DNA from: Streptomyces sp. WAC05374
Lineage (GTDB): Bacteria > Actinomycetota > Actinomycetes > Streptomycetales > Streptomycetaceae
Reading direction: 5' to 3'
Assembly: GCF_004353505.1 (NCBI RefSeq)
Contig: NZ_SMNQ01000017.1
Span: 62,001 to 126,000, forward strand
Length of the DNA stretch: 64,000 nucleotides
Shown: positions 9,121-17,796 of the stretch, piece by piece
Layout of the letters: every line of letters begins with the position of its first letter
Position numbering within the stretch: the first letter of the stretch is position 1
The notes under the pieces: generated by a model
Told to the model about the DNA's origin: nothing
The model's database searches: none
The model's input: the letters and a program-made list of their open reading frames with translations, nothing else
Position numbers and translations under genes: made by a program

Positions 9121-10770
9121 GTGGCGCCGGAGACGGACGGTCCCGAGGACCGTAAGCCTCAGTCGGACGAGGCACACAGCGCCTTCGCGCCGCCGCCGGG
9201 CGTGGAGCAGCCCTCCGGTACCGAGGAGGACCAGCAGACGACGTCGGAGTTCGCCCTTCCGCGGGGACTGGCTCCGGAGCCGCCCGCCGAGCCGGAGGGG
9301 TCGGCGTTCGCCCCGCCCTCGACGTACTCGGCGAAGGAGTCCCCGCCGGCCTTCACGCCCGCCCAGGGGTTCCCGGCGATACGGCTCTCCAAGGACGCCC
9401 CGTGGCAGGACCGGATGCGCACCATGCTCCGGATGCCGGTGAGCGAGCGGCCGGTGCCGGAACCGGTGCAGAGGCAGGGCGATTCCGGCCCCGCCGTGCC
9501 GCGCGTGCTGGACCTGACGCTGCGTATCGGGGAGCTGCTGCTGGCGGGCGGCGAGGGCGCGGAGGACGTCGAGGCGGCGATGTTCGCGATCTGCCGCTCG
9601 TACGGGCTCGACCGCTGCGAGCCGACCGTCACCTTCACGCTGCTGTCGATCACGTACCAGCCGTCGCTGGTGGACGACCCGGTGACGGCGAACCGGACCG
9701 TGCGGCGGCGGGGCACCGACTACACCCGGCTGTCGGCGGTCTACGTGCTGGTCGCCGACATCAACGCCGAGGACTACGACGTCTCGCTGGAGGAGGCGTA
9801 CCGGCGCCTCGCGGAGATCCGGCGCAACCGGCACCCCTACCCCGGCTGGGTCCTGACGGTGGCGGCCGGCGGGCTCGCGGGCGCCGCGTCGATGCTGCTC
9901 GGCGGCGACATGGCGGTGTTCCTGGTGGCGGCGGCGGGCGCGATGCTCGGCGACCGGCTGGCGTGGTTCTGCGCGGGGCGCGGGCTGCCGGAGTTCTACC
10001 AGTTCGCGGTGGCGGCGGTGCCGCCGGCGGCGCTGGGGGTGCTGGTGAGCCTGCTGCACGCGGGGCTCCAGCCGAACGCGGTGATCACCGGTGGGCTGTT
10101 CGCGCTGATCCCGGGGCGGGCGCTGGTGGCCGCCGTACAGGACGGGCTGACCGGCTTCTACATCACCGCGTCGGCCCGGCTGCTGGAGGTCGCGTACTTC
10201 TTCGTCGCCATCGTGGTGGGCGTGCTCTCCGTGCTGTACGGGGGTGTGCAACTGGGCGCCAAGCTCAACCCGGAGGGCGTCCTGAACACGGTGGAACGGC
10301 CGGTGATCCAGATCCTGGCCGCGGTGCTGCTGTCGGTGACGTTCGCGGTGCTGCTCCAGCAGGACCGTTCCACGGTGCTGTTCGTGGCGCTCAACGGCGC
10401 GGCGGCGTGGGTGATCTACGCCTCGATAGCGGTGACGGCGGACGGCTCGACCGTGATGGCGACGGCGGTGGCGGCCGGGCTGGTGGGCCTGTTCGGGCAG
10501 TTGCGCGCGCGGTACGAGCACACCTCGTCGCTGCCGTACGTGACGGCGGCGATCGGGCCGCTGCTGCCCGGTAGCGCCACGTATCTCGGGGTGCTGAACA
10601 TCGCCCAGAACAACATGGACGCGGGCTTCACGTCGCTGGCACGGGCGGCGGCGCTGGCGCTGGCGATCGCGATCGGCGTGAACCTCGGCGGTGAGATGGC
10701 GCGCATGTTCATCCGCGCGCCCGGCTCGGCCGCGGCACGCCGGGCGGCCAAGCGCACCCGGGGCTTCTGA
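9121..10770 (+). CDS. Threonine/serine exporter family protein (ThrE-like)
   Basis: A 549-residue integral membrane protein. After an acidic, Pro-rich cytoplasmic N-terminus of about 110 residues comes the ThrE/YjjP domain (VLDLTLRIGELLLAGGEGAEDVEAAM, an amidase-like conserved segment), then about ten hydrophobic segments. The family exports threonine and serine using the proton gradient. I chose GTG 9121, which has GAGG 9 nt upstream; ATG 9091 is an alternative that adds ten residues. It converges with the Ala/Lys-rich gene at 10888. Confidence 0.84.
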   Translation: MAPETDGPEDRKPQSDEAHSAFAPPPGVEQPSGTEEDQQTTSEFALPRGLAPEPPAEPEGSAFAPPSTYSAKESPPAFTPAQGFPAIRLSKDAPWQDRMRTMLRMPVSERPVPEPVQRQGDSGPAVPRVLDLTLRIGELLLAGGEGAEDVEAAMFAICRSYGLDRCEPTVTFTLLSITYQPSLVDDPVTANRTVRRRGTDYTRLSAVYVLVADINAEDYDVSLEEAYRRLAEIRRNRHPYPGWVLTVAAGGLAGAASMLLGGDMAVFLVAAAGAMLGDRLAWFCAGRGLPEFYQFAVAAVPPAALGVLVSLLHAGLQPNAVITGGLFALIPGRALVAAVQDGLTGFYITASARLLEVAYFFVAIVVGVLSVLYGGVQLGAKLNPEGVLNTVERPVIQILAAVLLSVTFAVLLQQDRSTVLFVALNGAAAWVIYASIAVTADGSTVMATAVAAGLVGLFGQLRARYEHTSSLPYVTAAIGPLLPGSATYLGVLNIAQNNMDAGFTSLARAAALALAIAIGVNLGGEMARMFIRAPGSAAARRAAKRTRGF

Positions 10771-10855
10771 CGCGGCGCTTTGTCCGGCGGGGCGCCGTGG
10801 GGCGTCCTCGGGGCGCCCGGGGCGTCCTGGGCGGGTGCCCGGCGTCCTCGGCCGG

Positions 10856-10879
10856 GCGCCGGACGGGGGCGTCCGGCGC
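10856..10879. terminator. Bidirectional hairpin between convergent genes
   Basis: A perfect 10-bp inverted repeat (10856-10865 with 10870-10879) around a GGGG loop, between the ends of the exporter gene and the minus-strand gene at 10888. The spacer also contains several GGCGTCCTCGG-like repeats. Confidence 0.6.
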
Positions 10880-10887
10880 GTCGGAGG

Positions 10888-11403
10888 TCAGGCGGTGGCG
10901 GTGGCGCGGGGGCGGGCACCGGACATGACGCCACCGCGGCGGAGTACCGCGTAGCCCACGCCGATGCCGATGGCGACCGGCCACTCGATGACGTCCGCGA
11001 CGCCCAGGGCCCCCAGGCCGAGGTACAGCGGCAGGCCGCCCTTCGCGGGCAGCACCTGGCGGGCCGCCGCCACGGGCAGCAGCGCCGCGTTGGCCGCGCC
11101 GCTCGCGACCCGGTCCAGGGAGGGGACGGTGAAGCTGACCGTGTGCTGCCCGGGCGCGGAGGTGGTCCGGACCGGCTCGCCGGCGGACTCCTTGGCCGGC
11201 GGGGCCGACGCCCTGCTGGTACGGGACGGCTGCTTGGTGCTCGGCGCCCTGGTACCGGATGCCTTGGTGCTGGAGGCCTTGGTGGCGGACGCCTTCGTGC
11301 TCGACGCCTTGGTACCGGATGCCTTGCCGGCGGACGCCTTGGTGCTCGACGCCTGCTTCGTGGTCCTGGTCGTGCGCTTGCGCGGGGTTGAGGAGGTGGC
11401 CAC
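10888..11403 (-). CDS. Ala/Lys/Ser-repeat protein with a hydrophobic C-terminus
   Basis: A 171-residue protein of unknown function. The first 70 residues are a basic low-complexity region built from KASSTKAS/KASGTKAS units, resembling histone H1-like or HupS-type tails that contact DNA. The C-terminal half contains SFTVPSLDRVASGAANAALLPVAAARQVLP, interrupted here only for description, and a hydrophobic GLGALGVADVIEWPVAIGIGVGYAVL stretch that could be one or two membrane segments. I chose GTG 11403; a TTG at 11418 is less likely. It is divergent from the large P-type ATPase, 106 bp away. I do not recognise a precise family function. Confidence 0.75.
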   Translation of the reverse strand: MATSSTPRKRTTRTTKQASSTKASAGKASGTKASSTKASATKASSTKASGTRAPSTKQPSRTSRASAPPAKESAGEPVRTTSAPGQHTVSFTVPSLDRVASGAANAALLPVAAARQVLPAKGGLPLYLGLGALGVADVIEWPVAIGIGVGYAVLRRGGVMSGARPRATATA

Positions 11404-11509
11404 AGTTCTCACATCCAAGGATGTGGTTACGGGCGGTTTGTCTACATTTCAGGGTATCCATTCCGGGACGGCTGAAGCGGACCTTCCGACGGACCGGAGG
11501 CACCCACTC

Positions 11510-14500
11510 ATGTCACCGCTGCATCTGATCGGGCCGATGGCGTCCGGTGTGACGTACGGAGTCGCGGCCGGCGTACGCGGGGCCGCCGACGTGGCCGCGA
11601 CCCTCATGGGACTGCCGCGACGCGGCGTGTGGTGGCGCCCGGGGCGCTGCTACATCGAGGTGCACGGCGTGCACGGCGCGGGCGCCGAGCGGGTCGTCCG
11701 GCGCATCGAGCGCACCCTGGAGAGCCACCCCGGCGTGCTCTGGGCCCGGGTGAACGCGCCGTCCGAGCGTGTCGTCGTGGCCGTGGCCGCGCCCGCGCCC
11801 TCCGACCGCGAGCTGGTCGCCCTGGTGGACCGCGCGGAGGGGCGGCTCGGCCCGCACGCCGACGAGTTCGACGAGTGGCTCCCCGAACCGCACCACCCCA
11901 GCGAGGGCCCCAGGACCCGCCAGGCCGTGCCCGCGCTCGCCGCCGACACGGTGGGGCTCACCCTCGCCTCCGTACGGCAGCTCGCCCCCTGGTTCCGCCT
12001 GCCGCCCGAGGTGGCGGCGCTCGCCGGCGCGCTCCAGGCGCATCCGCGCCTGCGCCACCTGGTCGCCGAGCTGAGCAGCACCGAGCAGGCCGAGTCCGTG
12101 CTGCCGGTGGTCAGCGCCCTCGCCCAGGGCGTCGCCACCCGTGGCGGGGGCATCGCCCTGGACGTCCTCGAACGGCTCTCCCAGTGGCGCGAGGCCACCG
12201 CGGAACGCGCCGCCTGGGACGCGGCCGAGCCCCGGCTCGTCACCGGCCCCGACGACGCCTCCGCCGAGCCCGTCGTCGTCGGCCGGGCCGGTCCGCCGCC
12301 CAAGGACGCCACCGACCGCTACGCCGAGCGCGCCATGGCGGCGGGCGCGGCCCTCGGCGCCCTCACCGTCCCGTTCGCGGGCCCGCGCAAGGGTCTGGCC
12401 GTCGCCATCTCCGCCGTACCGAAGGCCCCCGACGCCGGCCGGGAGGGCTTCGCCACCCGCCTGGGCCGGGCCCTGGCGCTGCGGGGCGTCGTCACCATGG
12501 ACCGGGGCGCGCTGCGGCGGCTCGGGCAGGTGGACACCGTGGTGCTGGAGGAGGACGCGCTGCGCAGCGACCGCTACGAGCCCGTGGACCTGGAGCTGCT
12601 CGCCGGCGCGGACCCGGAACGGACCGCGGAGCGGCTCTTCACGCTGTTCGACGCGGACACGCCCCTGCGGACCGCCCATGACGACGACGGCTGGGTCCTC
12701 GGGCCGCTGGACGAGCTGGAACTCACCGGCCGCACCGGGCGGCAGGCCGAGGGGCGGCTGCGGCGCCGGGGCGCCGAGCGGACACTCGGGCTGGCGCGCG
12801 GACGGAGGCTGCAGGCCGTGGCCGGGCTCGCCACGCAGACCGCGCCGGGTGCCGAGGCCGTCGCGGCGGCGGCCCGCCGGGCGGGGGCGCGGGTGGTGCT
12901 GGCCACCGACCGGGAGACCCCGGCGTTCACGTTCGCCGACGCGGTCGTGCCGGCGGGCGGGCGCCTGGTCGCCTCCGTACGCGGGCTCCAGGCCGAGGGC
13001 GCGGTGATCCTGCTGGTGTCCGGCAACCGGCGGGCGCTGGGCGTGGCCGACTGCGGCGTCGGCGTGCACCGCGAGGGCGAGCCGCCGGCCTGGGGCGCCC
13101 ACCTGATCGTCGGGGCGGACCTGGAGTCGGCCGGCATCGTCGTGGACGCCGTCGGCATGGCCGCGCGCGTGGACCGGGACAGCGCCGTGCTCGCGGCCGC
13201 CGGCAGCGGCATCGGGGCGGTCGCCGCCCTGCGGGCCCGCTCCCCGCAGGCCACGGCACGGGGCTTGGCGGCCGGGACCACCGCCGGGGCGTTCGCCTTC
13301 TGCCTCGGCACCTGGCGCGCCCGCCAGCTCCTGGCCCGCCCCCTCGCCCCGCCCGTGACGACCGTGCCCTGGCACCTGATGCCCACCGACCGGGTCCTGG
13401 AGCGGCTGCGCACCACCGCCGACGGCCTGACCGGCGACGAGGCGACCGCCCGCGGCGGCGGCCGCGGGGGCGGCAACGAACCCGCCCGCCTCACCCTGCC
13501 CGCCGCCTTCGTGGAGGAGCTGGCCAACCCCCTGACCCCCGTGCTCGCCGGCGGCGCGGCCCTCGCCACCGCCGTGGGGTCGCGCACCGACGCCGGTCTG
13601 GTGGCCGCCATCACCGGCACGTCCGCCCTGATCGGCGGCTTCCAGCGGGTGCGCACCGAGCGTGCCCTGGAGGAGCTGTTCCGCCGCTCCGCCATCGGCG
13701 CGCGGGTCCGCCGGGGCGGTCGGGAGCGGCTGGTCACGGCCGGTGACCTGGTGGAGGGCGACATCGTGCTGCTACGGCCGGAGGACGTCGTACCGGCGGA
13801 CTGCCGGCTGCTGGAGGCCGAGGGGCTGGAGGTCGACGAGTCGTCGCTGACCGGCGAGTCCCTCGCGGTCCACAAGGACCCGGCGCCGGTGGTCGCGACC
13901 GGCATCACCGGCCGCCGCTCGATGCTGTACGAGGGAACCACCGTCTCCGCGGGCCGGGCCGTGGCCGTCGTCGTCGCCACCGGTTCGAGCACCGAGGTCG
14001 GGCGGAGCCTCGCCACCGCCCGGCAGGCCGCGCCGGAGACCGGCGTCGAGGCGCGCCTGGCCTCGCTCACCCGCTCCAGCCTGCCCATCGCGATCGGCTC
14101 GGCCAGTGCGGTCGCCGCCTCCGGCCTGCTGCACGGGCGTCCCCTGGCGGACAACCTCGCCTCGGCCGTGAACCTCGCCGTCGCCTCCGTACCGGAAGGG
14201 CTGCCCTTCCTGGTCAACGCCGCCCAGCTCGCCGCCGCCCGGCGGCTGGCCGACGTGGGCGCGCTGGTCCGCAACCCGCGCACCATCGAGGCACTCGGCC
14301 GCGCCGACGTGCTGTGCTTCGACAAGACGGGAACCCTCACGGAGGGCAGGCTCCAGCTCGCGGCGGTCAGCGACGGGGAGCAGGCGCTGCCCCTGGACCG
14401 ACTGGACGGCGTACGCAAGGACGTCCTCGCCGCCGCGCTGCGGGCCACGCCGCCCGCCCGGCAGGCCGAGCCGATGGCCCACCAGACCGACCGCGCGGTG

Positions 14501-16048
14501 ACGTCCGGGGCACGGGGCGCGAAGGTGTCCGTCCGGCACGGGGCGGCGCGCTGGCGGCGGCAGGACACGCTGCCGTTCGAGCCGTCCCGCGCCTACCACG
14601 CCACGTCCGGGCAGACCTCGTACGGCGTGCTGCTCAGCGTGAAGGGCGCGCCGGAGAACGTCCTGGACCGCTGCACCCGGCGCCGCGCGCCGGACGGCAG
14701 GCCCGCCGCGCTCGACGAGGCGGGGCTCGCACGGCTCAACGCCGAGGCGGAGGAGCTCGCGGGCGCCGGGCGGCGGGTGCTGGCGGTGGCGGAACGGCGG
14801 ATGGACCCCGGCGAGGAGCTCACCGACGACAGCGTGCGGGAGCTGGCCTTCCTCGGGTTCATCACGCTGGCCGACCCGGTGCGGGCGGGTGCCGCGCCCG
14901 CGACGGCGCGGCTGCGGGAGGCGGGCGTGCACACCGTGATGCTGACCGGCGACCATCCGGCCACCGCCGACGCCATCGCGTCCACCATCAGCGACGTCAC
15001 CGACCCGAAGGTCCGCACGGGCGCCGAGCTGGACGAACTGGACGACGACGCGCTGGACGAGCTGCTGCCGACCGTGGACGTCATCGCCCGGTGCAGCCCG
15101 CACCACAAGGTCCGCATCGTCCAGGCGTACCAGCGCATCGGCCGGGTCGTCGCGATGACCGGCGACGGCGCCAACGACGCTCCCGCCATCCGGCTGGCCG
15201 ACATCGGCATCGCCCTCGGGCGGCGCGGCACCCCGTCGGCGACGGCCGCCGCGGACCTGGTGGTGGGTGACGACCGGCTGGAGACGATCGTCTCCGCGCT
15301 GATGGAGGGCCGCTCCATGTGGGCCTCGGTGCGGGCCGCGCTGGGCATCCTCATCGGCGGCAACCTCGGCGAGGTCACCTTCAGCGTGCTGGTCTCCACG
15401 CTCACCGGCGCCACACCGCTGAACGCCCGCCAGATCATGCTGGTCAACCTGCTCACCGACCTGGCGCCGTCGCTCGCCATCGCGGTGCGCGAGCCCGCCG
15501 GCCACGCCGCGAAGCGGCTCCTCGCGGAGGGGCCGAGCCGCTCGCTCGGCAGCGCGCTCACCCACGAGATGCTGCTGCGCGGCGCCATCACGGCGACCGG
15601 TGCCGGGCTGGCGTGGACCGGGGCGCGCCTGACCGGGCGCGGGAGGCGGGCGAGCACGGTGGCGCTCGCCGCCGTCGTCGGTACGCAGCTCGCGCAGACC
15701 CTGGCGACCGGGGGCCTGGACCGCAACGTGCTGGCGGCGAGCCTGGGCTCGGCGGCGGTGCTGGCGGCCGTGATCCAGACCCCGGGCGTGAGCCAGTTCT
15801 TCGGGTGTACGCCCCTGGGGCCGGTCGGCTGGGGCATCGCGCTGGGCTCGATCGCCACGGCCACTGTGGTGGGTACGGCCCTGTCCCCGCTGGTCCGCTC
15901 GGTGACGGCCGGGGCGGCGGAGGAGGAGCCGGAGCCGGATGGGGCGGCGGAGGAGGAGCCGGAGCCGGATGGGGCGCCGGAAGCGGCGCCGCGGGGCCCG
16001 GGGGCGGGGCGGGGCCGGGCGGGGCGTCAGGAGCGGACGGCTCCCTGA
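11510..16048 (+). CDS. Very large cation-translocating P-type ATPase (CtpI-like)
   Basis: A 1512-residue P-type ATPase, about twice the usual length and comparable to mycobacterial CtpI. The N-terminal ~600 residues carry degenerate metal-binding/HAD-like repeats. The C-terminal half has the actuator SLTGES (about residue 780), phosphorylation site DKTGTLTEG (about 938), MLTGDHPATA and the hinge TGDGANDAPAIRLADIGIA (about 1218), followed by C-terminal membrane helices. The transported ion is not evident. ATG 11510 has GGAGG 9 nt upstream; the frame is open further back but overlaps the divergent promoter region. The last 50 residues include an exact duplication of an acidic segment. Confidence 0.92.
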   Translation: MSPLHLIGPMASGVTYGVAAGVRGAADVAATLMGLPRRGVWWRPGRCYIEVHGVHGAGAERVVRRIERTLESHPGVLWARVNAPSERVVVAVAAPAPSDRELVALVDRAEGRLGPHADEFDEWLPEPHHPSEGPRTRQAVPALAADTVGLTLASVRQLAPWFRLPPEVAALAGALQAHPRLRHLVAELSSTEQAESVLPVVSALAQGVATRGGGIALDVLERLSQWREATAERAAWDAAEPRLVTGPDDASAEPVVVGRAGPPPKDATDRYAERAMAAGAALGALTVPFAGPRKGLAVAISAVPKAPDAGREGFATRLGRALALRGVVTMDRGALRRLGQVDTVVLEEDALRSDRYEPVDLELLAGADPERTAERLFTLFDADTPLRTAHDDDGWVLGPLDELELTGRTGRQAEGRLRRRGAERTLGLARGRRLQAVAGLATQTAPGAEAVAAAARRAGARVVLATDRETPAFTFADAVVPAGGRLVASVRGLQAEGAVILLVSGNRRALGVADCGVGVHREGEPPAWGAHLIVGADLESAGIVVDAVGMAARVDRDSAVLAAAGSGIGAVAALRARSPQATARGLAAGTTAGAFAFCLGTWRARQLLARPLAPPVTTVPWHLMPTDRVLERLRTTADGLTGDEATARGGGRGGGNEPARLTLPAAFVEELANPLTPVLAGGAALATAVGSRTDAGLVAAITGTSALIGGFQRVRTERALEELFRRSAIGARVRRGGRERLVTAGDLVEGDIVLLRPEDVVPADCRLLEAEGLEVDESSLTGESLAVHKDPAPVVATGITGRRSMLYEGTTVSAGRAVAVVVATGSSTEVGRSLATARQAAPETGVEARLASLTRSSLPIAIGSASAVAASGLLHGRPLADNLASAVNLAVASVPEGLPFLVNAAQLAAARRLADVGALVRNPRTIEALGRADVLCFDKTGTLTEGRLQLAAVSDGEQALPLDRLDGVRKDVLAAALRATPPARQAEPMAHQTDRAVTSGARGAKVSVRHGAARWRRQDTLPFEPSRAYHATSGQTSYGVLLSVKGAPENVLDRCTRRRAPDGRPAALDEAGLARLNAEAEELAGAGRRVLAVAERRMDPGEELTDDSVRELAFLGFITLADPVRAGAAPATARLREAGVHTVMLTGDHPATADAIASTISDVTDPKVRTGAELDELDDDALDELLPTVDVIARCSPHHKVRIVQAYQRIGRVVAMTGDGANDAPAIRLADIGIALGRRGTPSATAAADLVVGDDRLETIVSALMEGRSMWASVRAALGILIGGNLGEVTFSVLVSTLTGATPLNARQIMLVNLLTDLAPSLAIAVREPAGHAAKRLLAEGPSRSLGSALTHEMLLRGAITATGAGLAWTGARLTGRGRRASTVALAAVVGTQLAQTLATGGLDRNVLAASLGSAAVLAAVIQTPGVSQFFGCTPLGPVGWGIALGSIATATVVGTALSPLVRSVTAGAAEEEPEPDGAAEEEPEPDGAPEAAPRGPGAGRGRAGRQERTAP
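15911..15970 (+). repeat. Exact 30-bp tandem duplication in the ATPase 3' end
   Basis: Two identical 30-bp copies (15911-15940 and 15941-15970) encode two GAAEEEPEPD units in the ATPase C-terminal tail. The exact identity indicates a recent duplication. Confidence 0.95.
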
Positions 16049-16073
16049 CCGCCCGCGCCGGCCCCGGACGTAC

Positions 16074-16760
16074 TCAGCGCTTGGCGTGCCGCCCGCGCTG
16101 GGCCGGCGGCAGTCCTTCCTCGGTGGCCGCCGCCGCCTTCTTGCTCTGCGAGCGGGCCCGGAGGTACTCGATCACGATCGGGACGACCGAGATGAGCACG
16201 ATGAGGATGAGGATCGCCTCGATGTGCTCGTGCACGAAGTCGATCTTGCCCAGCGACGCGCCGAGCAGCGTCACACCGGCGCCCCACAGGACACCGCCGA
16301 TGATGTTGAACGTGATGAACGAGCGGTAGTTCATCCGGCTCACGCCCGCGATGATCGGCGTGAACGTCCGCACGATCGGAACGAACCGGGCGAGGATCAG
16401 CGACTTGGGCCCGTGCTTCTCGAAGAACTCATGGGCCTTCTCCACGTTCTCCTGCTTGAAGAGCCGGGAGTCCGGGCGCTTGAAGAGGGCCGGTCCGACC
16501 TTGCGGCCGAACAGGTAACCCACCTGGTCGCCGATGATCGCCGACAGCACCACCAGGGTGCACACCAGCCACAGCGGAGTGTCGAGCACGCCGGTGGTGA
16601 CCAGCAGCCCCGTGGTGAACAGCAGCGAGTCACCGGGGAGGAAGAATCCGATCAGCAGTCCGGACTCGGCGAAGACGATGACCAGGACGCCGATGAGGCC
16701 GAAGGTCTCGATGAGATAGTCCGGGTCCAGCCAGCTCGGTCCGAGCGCAAGCGTATTCAC
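16074..16760 (-). CDS. DedA family membrane protein
   Basis: A 228-residue polytopic membrane protein of the DedA/SNARE-associated (VTT) family, linked to lipid scrambling and membrane homeostasis. Family sequence includes FAESGLLIGFFLPGDSLLFTTG, a conserved arginine-rich segment FIGRKVGP-like (here LFGRKVGPALFKR) and ARFVPIVRTFTPIIAGVSRM. The chosen start is GTG 16760 (VNTLALGPSWLDP); the longer frame to 17120 overlaps the tipA gene. The C-terminus is basic. Confidence 0.92.
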   Translation of the reverse strand: MNTLALGPSWLDPDYLIETFGLIGVLVIVFAESGLLIGFFLPGDSLLFTTGLLVTTGVLDTPLWLVCTLVVLSAIIGDQVGYLFGRKVGPALFKRPDSRLFKQENVEKAHEFFEKHGPKSLILARFVPIVRTFTPIIAGVSRMNYRSFITFNIIGGVLWGAGVTLLGASLGKIDFVHEHIEAILILIVLISVVPIVIEYLRARSQSKKAAAATEEGLPPAQRGRHAKR

Positions 16761-16909
16761 GGGTTCCGGGGCTCCTGGGTCGGTGGGCGGGGACGGCTGC
16801 CCAAAGCTATCAACGCTTCCGTCCCCCTCCCGGTTCCACGCCCCTCTCCGGGCCCCGCCCGCGCCCGCCCGCCCCGCCCGCACGCCCACCGGCAGGGCCC
16901 GGGACGGCT

Positions 16910-16939
16910 GCCCGCCGGCCTGGGGCCGGGCCGGCGGGC
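16910..16939 (-). terminator. Terminator after tipA
   Basis: A perfect 11-bp inverted repeat (16910-16920 with 16929-16939) starting 27 nt after the tipA stop codon in the direction of transcription. The rest of the 16761-16966 gap is GC-rich and holds the DedA promoter region. Confidence 0.65.
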
Positions 16940-16966
16940 CGAGGCCCGGCACCGCCCCCGGGCCGG

Positions 16967-17725
16967 TCAGGCGTGGCGGGCCGCGTTGGCGTGGATGGCG
17001 GCGTGGAGATGCTCCGCCAGGCCCGGGCGCATGGCGTCGTAGTGCGCCTTGAACCGTTCGTCCGCCACGTACATGTCCCCGAGGCACCGGTGGATCTCGT
17101 AGGTGCAGTCGTAGAACCACTCGCCGATCTGCCGGCGGTGCTCCTCCGCGAGGTCCATCGCCCGCTCGCTCGTCGGGGGCTCACCGTCCGCCATCAGCGC
17201 CTGGTACCGGGCGCTCCAGTCGGCGTTCTGGTCCTGCATGCGCTGCCAGTCGGCCTTGGTGTAGCGCGCCGTCCGGCGCTGTGACTCCCGGTAGGCGTCG
17301 GTGTCCCCCCAGCGCTGCTCGGTCTCCGCCGCGTACTGCTCGGGGTCGTGGTCACCGAAGACCTCGAACCTCTCCTCCGGCGTGAGGTTGAGTCCCATCT
17401 TCTTCGCCTCCATGGCGTGCTCGACGGCCTCGGCCATCTTCTGCAGCTCGGCGATCCGCGTGGTCAGCAGTTCGTGCTGGCGCCGCAGGTGCTCCCGCGG
17501 GTCCGCGTCGGGATCGTCGAGCAGGGCCGCGACCTGCTCGAGCGGGAAGCCCAGCTCCCGGTAGAACAGGATCTGCTGCAGCCGGTCGAGGTCGGCGTTC
17601 TCGTAACGCCGGTGACCCGCGTGGCTGCGGCCGCTCGGGCTGAGCAGCCCGATCTCGTCGTAGTGGTGCAGGGTCCGCACCGTGACGTGGGCGAAAGCGG
17701 CGACCTGTCCCACGGAGTAGCTCAT
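16967..17725 (-). CDS. tipA: MerR-family thiopeptide-responsive regulator TipA
   Basis: A 252-residue regulator matching Streptomyces TipAL. Residues 1-70 form the MerR helix-turn-helix (SVGQVAAFAHVTVRTLHHYDEIGLL). A coiled linker reaches about residue 109, and residues 110-252 form the TipAS drug-binding domain. Cys207 and Cys214 lie in YDCTYEIHRCLG; Cys214 corresponds to the residue of TipAS known to bond covalently to thiostrepton-type thiopeptides. Met110 (codon at 17398) is preceded by GGAGG with 8-nt spacing, so independent translation of the short TipAS form is likely, as known in S. lividans. ATG 17725 has a GGAG upstream. Confidence 0.95.
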   Translation of the reverse strand: MSYSVGQVAAFAHVTVRTLHHYDEIGLLSPSGRSHAGHRRYENADLDRLQQILFYRELGFPLEQVAALLDDPDADPREHLRRQHELLTTRIAELQKMAEAVEHAMEAKKMGLNLTPEERFEVFGDHDPEQYAAETEQRWGDTDAYRESQRRTARYTKADWQRMQDQNADWSARYQALMADGEPPTSERAMDLAEEHRRQIGEWFYDCTYEIHRCLGDMYVADERFKAHYDAMRPGLAEHLHAAIHANAARHA

Positions 17726-17759
17726 GGCTCTCCGCTCCCTTCTTCTCGGTACGCGTCTC

Positions 17760-17790
17760 ACCCTGAGGCCTCACGCGACGTGAGGTGCAA
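17760..17790 (-). promoter_or_regulatory. tipA promoter with TipAL operator
   Basis: On the minus strand, -35 TTGCAC (17790-17785) and -10 CAGGGT (17765-17760) are 19 bp apart, the long spacing typical of MerR-controlled promoters. The spacer contains a perfect 7-bp inverted repeat with a 3-bp centre (17769-17775 with 17779-17785, CCTCACG/CGTGAGG). This closely matches the classic thiostrepton-inducible tipA promoter. Confidence 0.88.
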
Positions 17791-17796
17791 GCCCGT

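Noticed and set aside
6844..10521. A minus-strand open frame of over 1200 codons
   Set aside because: It runs antisense through dacB, ppa and the exporter gene. Its translation is Arg/His/Pro-rich low complexity typical of shadow frames in high-G+C DNA.
10964..11509. Upstream extension of the P-type ATPase frame
   Set aside because: It overlaps the divergent Ala/Lys-rich gene, and ATG 11510 has an excellent ribosome binding site.
16761..17120. N-terminal extension of the DedA gene
   Set aside because: The extra residues overlap tipA coding sequence and the tipA terminator, and are not family sequence.
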